This document shows, piece after piece, positions 6,979-9,442 of a DNA stretch of 9,442 nucleotides (positions are counted from its first letter, which is position 1; each line of letters starts with the position of its first letter). Origin of the DNA: Paludibacter sp. (GTDB lineage: Bacteria > Bacteroidota > Bacteroidia > Bacteroidales > Paludibacteraceae); contig JAITXR010000229.1 in NCBI GenBank assembly GCA_031284665.1, forward strand, positions 1-9,442, in the 5' to 3' direction. A program made the translations under genes and the position numbers. The notes beneath the pieces were generated by a model. The model did not search any database. It was not told the DNA's origin and saw only the letters and a program-made list of their open reading frames with translations.

Positions 6979-7727
6979 ATCGCCTCTACTGCCGACCGTT
7001 CGACCCAACCCACATTTGAACTTCCCGCTGCAATTTCGACCCACTCATCAAGTGTGCTGCGAATTACAACCTTTGTGCCTTCGTGAAGTTGGAAAAGGTC
7101 GGTACCACTACGGTCGGGCGAACTTTTTACAATTATTGTTCCTTCCAACACTATGGCTGAATTATGATTTAGCAAGGCATTTTTTTGAACAATCGAAAAA
7201 GTTGCCGAACTTACCACCACAATAAACAAAGTAATCGCCAAATAAAATGACAGTTTTCGCGCATCCTTTGAATAGCCAAATATAAAAAATAGAATTGCCG
7301 CTATACATAGCGCAAAAGCAGTAATACTGATAAAAAACCATTCGTTCGATTCAAAGATTTGAACAAAATTTTGCACCCAGCGGCGAAGAAAAAAAGTTGG
7401 AATTTGCGCCACATTATCAATTACTTTTTGCTGCGCCAAACTAAGATTTATTTTTGCAGCCTCGTAATGCGAATTCAGTTTTAACGCTCGCTCGTAGTTG
7501 AGTATGGCAAGAGCCGTTTCGTTCGACTTATAGTAAGCATTGCCAAGATTAAGGTAAATTTGCGGTGCAACACCGAAACTGTCGATTATTGCCTCGTAAG
7601 CAAGAGCGGCATCGGTAAAATTGCCGTCGGCATACAGTGCATTAGCCTGCTTGATTTCATTGCTTTGAGCATAAAATGCTGAATTACAGGCAAAAAATAT
7701 TGCTATTATTATTAAAATATGTTTCAT
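6975..7727 (-). CDS. batE: BatE, TPR and SH3-like aerotolerance-operon protein
   Basis: This 250-residue envelope protein is the usual last gene of the Bat (Bacteroides aerotolerance) operon. A signal peptide covers residues 1-20, with probable cleavage at FYA|QS; a cysteine at 14 could suggest a lipoprotein, but the preceding residues do not make a good lipobox. Tetratricopeptide-like helices occupy about 23-103, including the typical LNLGNAYYKSNE and AILNYERALKLN. Two membrane helices follow at about 130-151 and 159-180, then an SH3-like domain at about 191-247 (VKSSPDRSG ... GWVERSAV). The ATG lies 8 bases after the batD stop on the same strand, so the two are co-transcribed and probably work together. 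The molecular role of Bat proteins is not settled; the name comes from aerotolerance of B. fragilis mutants. No terminator is visible before the convergent flavodoxin gene. Confidence 0.9.
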   Translation of the reverse strand: MKHILIIIAIFFACNSAFYAQSNEIKQANALYADGNFTDAALAYEAIIDSFGVAPQIYLNLGNAYYKSNETALAILNYERALKLNSHYEAAKINLSLAQQKVIDNVAQIPTFFLRRWVQNFVQIFESNEWFFISITAFALCIAAILFFIFGYSKDARKLSFYLAITLFIVVVSSATFSIVQKNALLNHNSAIVLEGTIIVKSSPDRSGTDLFQLHEGTKVVIRSTLDEWVEIAAGSSNVGWVERSAVEAI

Positions 7728-7735
7728 CTCAAAGT

Positions 7736-9442
7736 TTACTTTTTAATAGAGTTTTCGAGTTTTCCGATTATTGATGCTGCATTATCGTATAAATTTCCCA
7801 TTTGATTTTGATTATCCGAAGGAGCATAACGAGCATATTCACAGGTATTTAGCAGTTCAAGCAGTTCGTTAATCATTTCTTGACTAACATTACTTGCTGC
7901 AAGTTCGGCACTTACATTTTCTTTTGCCAGCAGTGCAGCCTCGATATTAAGTTTGTCGCCCAGATAGTTCCAAAGTGCTTTCAAAATTTCTTCGTAGAAA
8001 CCATCCTTTTTACCTTGTTCGAGCAGGCGTTTTGCCACTTTAAGGCGTTTTTTTGCTATACGATTGGCACGTTTATTTTTAACAAACTCAATACTGCTAC
8101 GTTGACGAATATTTTTGCGCAAAACTACATAACACACTACTCCAAGCACAAAAATAATGAGATACAACAACCAAGCAAACACGCTACTAATGAGCGGTTT
8201 AGACGGAAAATACAGATTAATATTTCCTGTTTCGATATAGCGAATATCGCTTGCCAAAGCCTTCACATCTTCTTTGTTCACATAATTACCCGCCACAACC
8301 GGATTTTCGTTCACACCATCGGATTTTAGCACTTTGAGTTTGTATTCATCAGTATGTAAAGTTTTGTATTTCTTATCATTAATATCAAAATACGAAAAAT
8401 CGACTGCGGGAATGTCAAAATTACCGGCATAACGTGGAATAAAGACATATTCTATTGATTTAGTGCCTGTTATACCACTTATTGTAGTATTAAAATTATT
8501 ATTAATTTTTGGCTCAAAAGTTTCAAAACCATCAGCAAAATGAATTTCCGGAGTTTTGATAAGTTTCATATTTCCGTTTCCGCTAATAGTAATTTTCAGA
8601 GTTACGGCGTCGTTTACATTAATTTCTTTAGCCGAAATACTCGACGAAATCTGAAATCGCCCAACAGTTTCGGTAAATCCGGCAGGTTTTCCGGCAGGTA
8701 ATGGGTTGACGGTAACTTTTACAGCGGGTGCTTCAATCGTTTTTTGAACATTAGTATATGACTCAAAAAAATCGTCGAAAATACTGCGGCGTGCAGAACG
8801 ATTTTGAACTCTCACAAGCACATCAAACACAGCCTTATCAATAGTTATTTCGCCCGACTTCTGCGGATGCAACAAGACTTGATAAAGCACTATTGTAGCA
8901 TAGTTTTTACCATTATGATTTTCGTACGAAAGTTGTCGGTTGGCATTAGTCTGTTCAAATTCCTGTTTAAGAAAATCTTTGAAATCGGGCATTTTTTTTG
9001 GTGCATACTGTACAACATCTACAAGAGTATAAAGTTTATAAGTCAGCGTAAGTGCTTCCTGTTCATAAACATTGCTTTTCGACAAAGAGGCTCTTATAAA
9101 CAGGTTGTCGGAAGTAATGCCCTGCCCTGCCGTCGCATTTTGTTGTTGAGCGTTTTGTTGGGTATCGCTGTTGCTATCGGGCGGTAAAACTTTGATAACC
9201 AGACCATTTGACGAATATTTTTCTCCATTTACAATTATAGACGCAGGCGCAAGTTTAAAATCACCCGCTTTTGAGCATTGCAAAGTATAGGTATAAGTAA
9301 CTTGTACTGATGAAGTTGCAACTCCATTATTAACAGAATAACTCGAACTTGTGGACTGATACGGACCAGCCAAAAGTTCAAAACCCGTAAATTCAGGTGG
9401 ATTAAAATTTGATGCTTTGTTTGAATTTACTGTAAATGTTAC
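7736..9442 (-). CDS. batD: BatD, oxygen-tolerance family envelope protein (5' end outside window)
   Basis: The frame is open to the right edge of the window (568 residues visible); only the signal peptide and a few residues are missing. A TTG at 9371-9373 lies inside conserved sequence (PPEFTGFELLAGPYQSTSS, the BatD N-terminal pattern) and is not the start. Immunoglobulin-like beta-rich periplasmic domains are suggested by repeated elements such as VQVTYTYTLQ, ASLSKSNVYEQEALTLTYKLY and SSSISAKEINVNDAVTLKITISG. A Gln/Asn-rich linker (DSNSDTQQNAQQQNATAG) separates the first two. One membrane helix (about SSVFAWLLYLIIFVLGVVCY) lies roughly 130-150 residues from the C-terminus, followed by a basic, helical cytoplasmic tail containing ARYAPSD, common at this point in BatD. 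The protein probably partners the BatA/BatB von Willebrand-domain proteins, expected beyond the window. Confidence 0.92.
   Translation of the reverse strand, partial: VTFTVNSNKASNFNPPEFTGFELLAGPYQSTSSSYSVNNGVATSSVQVTYTYTLQCSKAGDFKLAPASIIVNGEKYSSNGLVIKVLPPDSNSDTQQNAQQQNATAGQGITSDNLFIRASLSKSNVYEQEALTLTYKLYTLVDVVQYAPKKMPDFKDFLKQEFEQTNANRQLSYENHNGKNYATIVLYQVLLHPQKSGEITIDKAVFDVLVRVQNRSARRSIFDDFFESYTNVQKTIEAPAVKVTVNPLPAGKPAGFTETVGRFQISSSISAKEINVNDAVTLKITISGNGNMKLIKTPEIHFADGFETFEPKINNNFNTTISGITGTKSIEYVFIPRYAGNFDIPAVDFSYFDINDKKYKTLHTDEYKLKVLKSDGVNENPVVAGNYVNKEDVKALASDIRYIETGNINLYFPSKPLISSVFAWLLYLIIFVLGVVCYVVLRKNIRQRSSIEFVKNKRANRIAKKRLKVAKRLLEQGKKDGFYEEILKALWNYLGDKLNIEAALLAKENVSAELAASNVSQEMINELLELLNTCEYARYAPSDNQNQMGNLYDNAASIIGKLENSIKK

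Noticed and set aside
7685..7690. BatE as a lipoprotein through Cys14
   Set aside because: The residues before the cysteine (IFFA) do not form a convincing lipobox, and a standard signal peptidase I site FYA|QS follows.
7880..9187. Two + strand open frames (149 and 127 codons) within batD
   Set aside because: Antisense to the clear BatD reading frame, with Phe/Cys/Ile-heavy composition typical of shadow frames in A/T-rich coding DNA.

Overview
The window looks like a chromosomal segment from a Bacteroidales-type member of the Bacteroidota. Four things point there: a succinate dehydrogenase/fumarate reductase (cytochrome b, flavoprotein, iron-sulfur order), the 3' end of a Bat (Bacteroides aerotolerance) operon, gene starts without Shine-Dalgarno sequences but preceded by A-rich leaders, and two promoters of the TTG / TAnnTTTG type used by the Bacteroidota primary sigma factor. 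No tRNA, rRNA, CRISPR array or recognisable insertion sequence was seen. No gap between genes reaches 300 bases; the longest is about 190 bases.

Layout. On the + strand, the C-terminal half of an MFS efflux-type transporter (1-471) is followed by an intergenic region holding a perfect-consensus promoter (538-567). Then come frdC/sdhC (664-1326), an orphan D12-class adenine-specific DNA methyltransferase (about 1319-2413), frdA/sdhA (2437-4392) and frdB/sdhB (4431-5186). A strong intrinsic terminator (5206-5237) closes this transcription unit. Next are uxuA, mannonate dehydratase (5257-6414), and a promoter (6431-6462) driving a small HemG-like flavodoxin-domain protein (6487-6978). On the - strand, converging with a 4-base stop-to-stop overlap, are batE (6975-7727) and batD (7736 to beyond 9442, 5' end outside the window).

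How the genes work together. FrdC, FrdA and FrdB form the membrane quinone:fumarate/succinate oxidoreductase of anaerobic respiration or the TCA cycle. UxuA belongs to hexuronate catabolism. BatD and BatE are envelope proteins with a large periplasmic region (BatD) and TPR plus SH3-like regions (BatE). The transporter and the flavodoxin have no obvious partner here.

The one unusual arrangement is the DNA methyltransferase wedged between the cytochrome b and flavoprotein genes of the respiratory complex. It has no partner restriction enzyme in view, no ATG or GTG start, and an open frame that begins inside the end of frdC. It looks like a clean acquisition into a housekeeping operon that keeps the operon co-directional. 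I see no clear evidence of a wholly new multi-gene system in this window.
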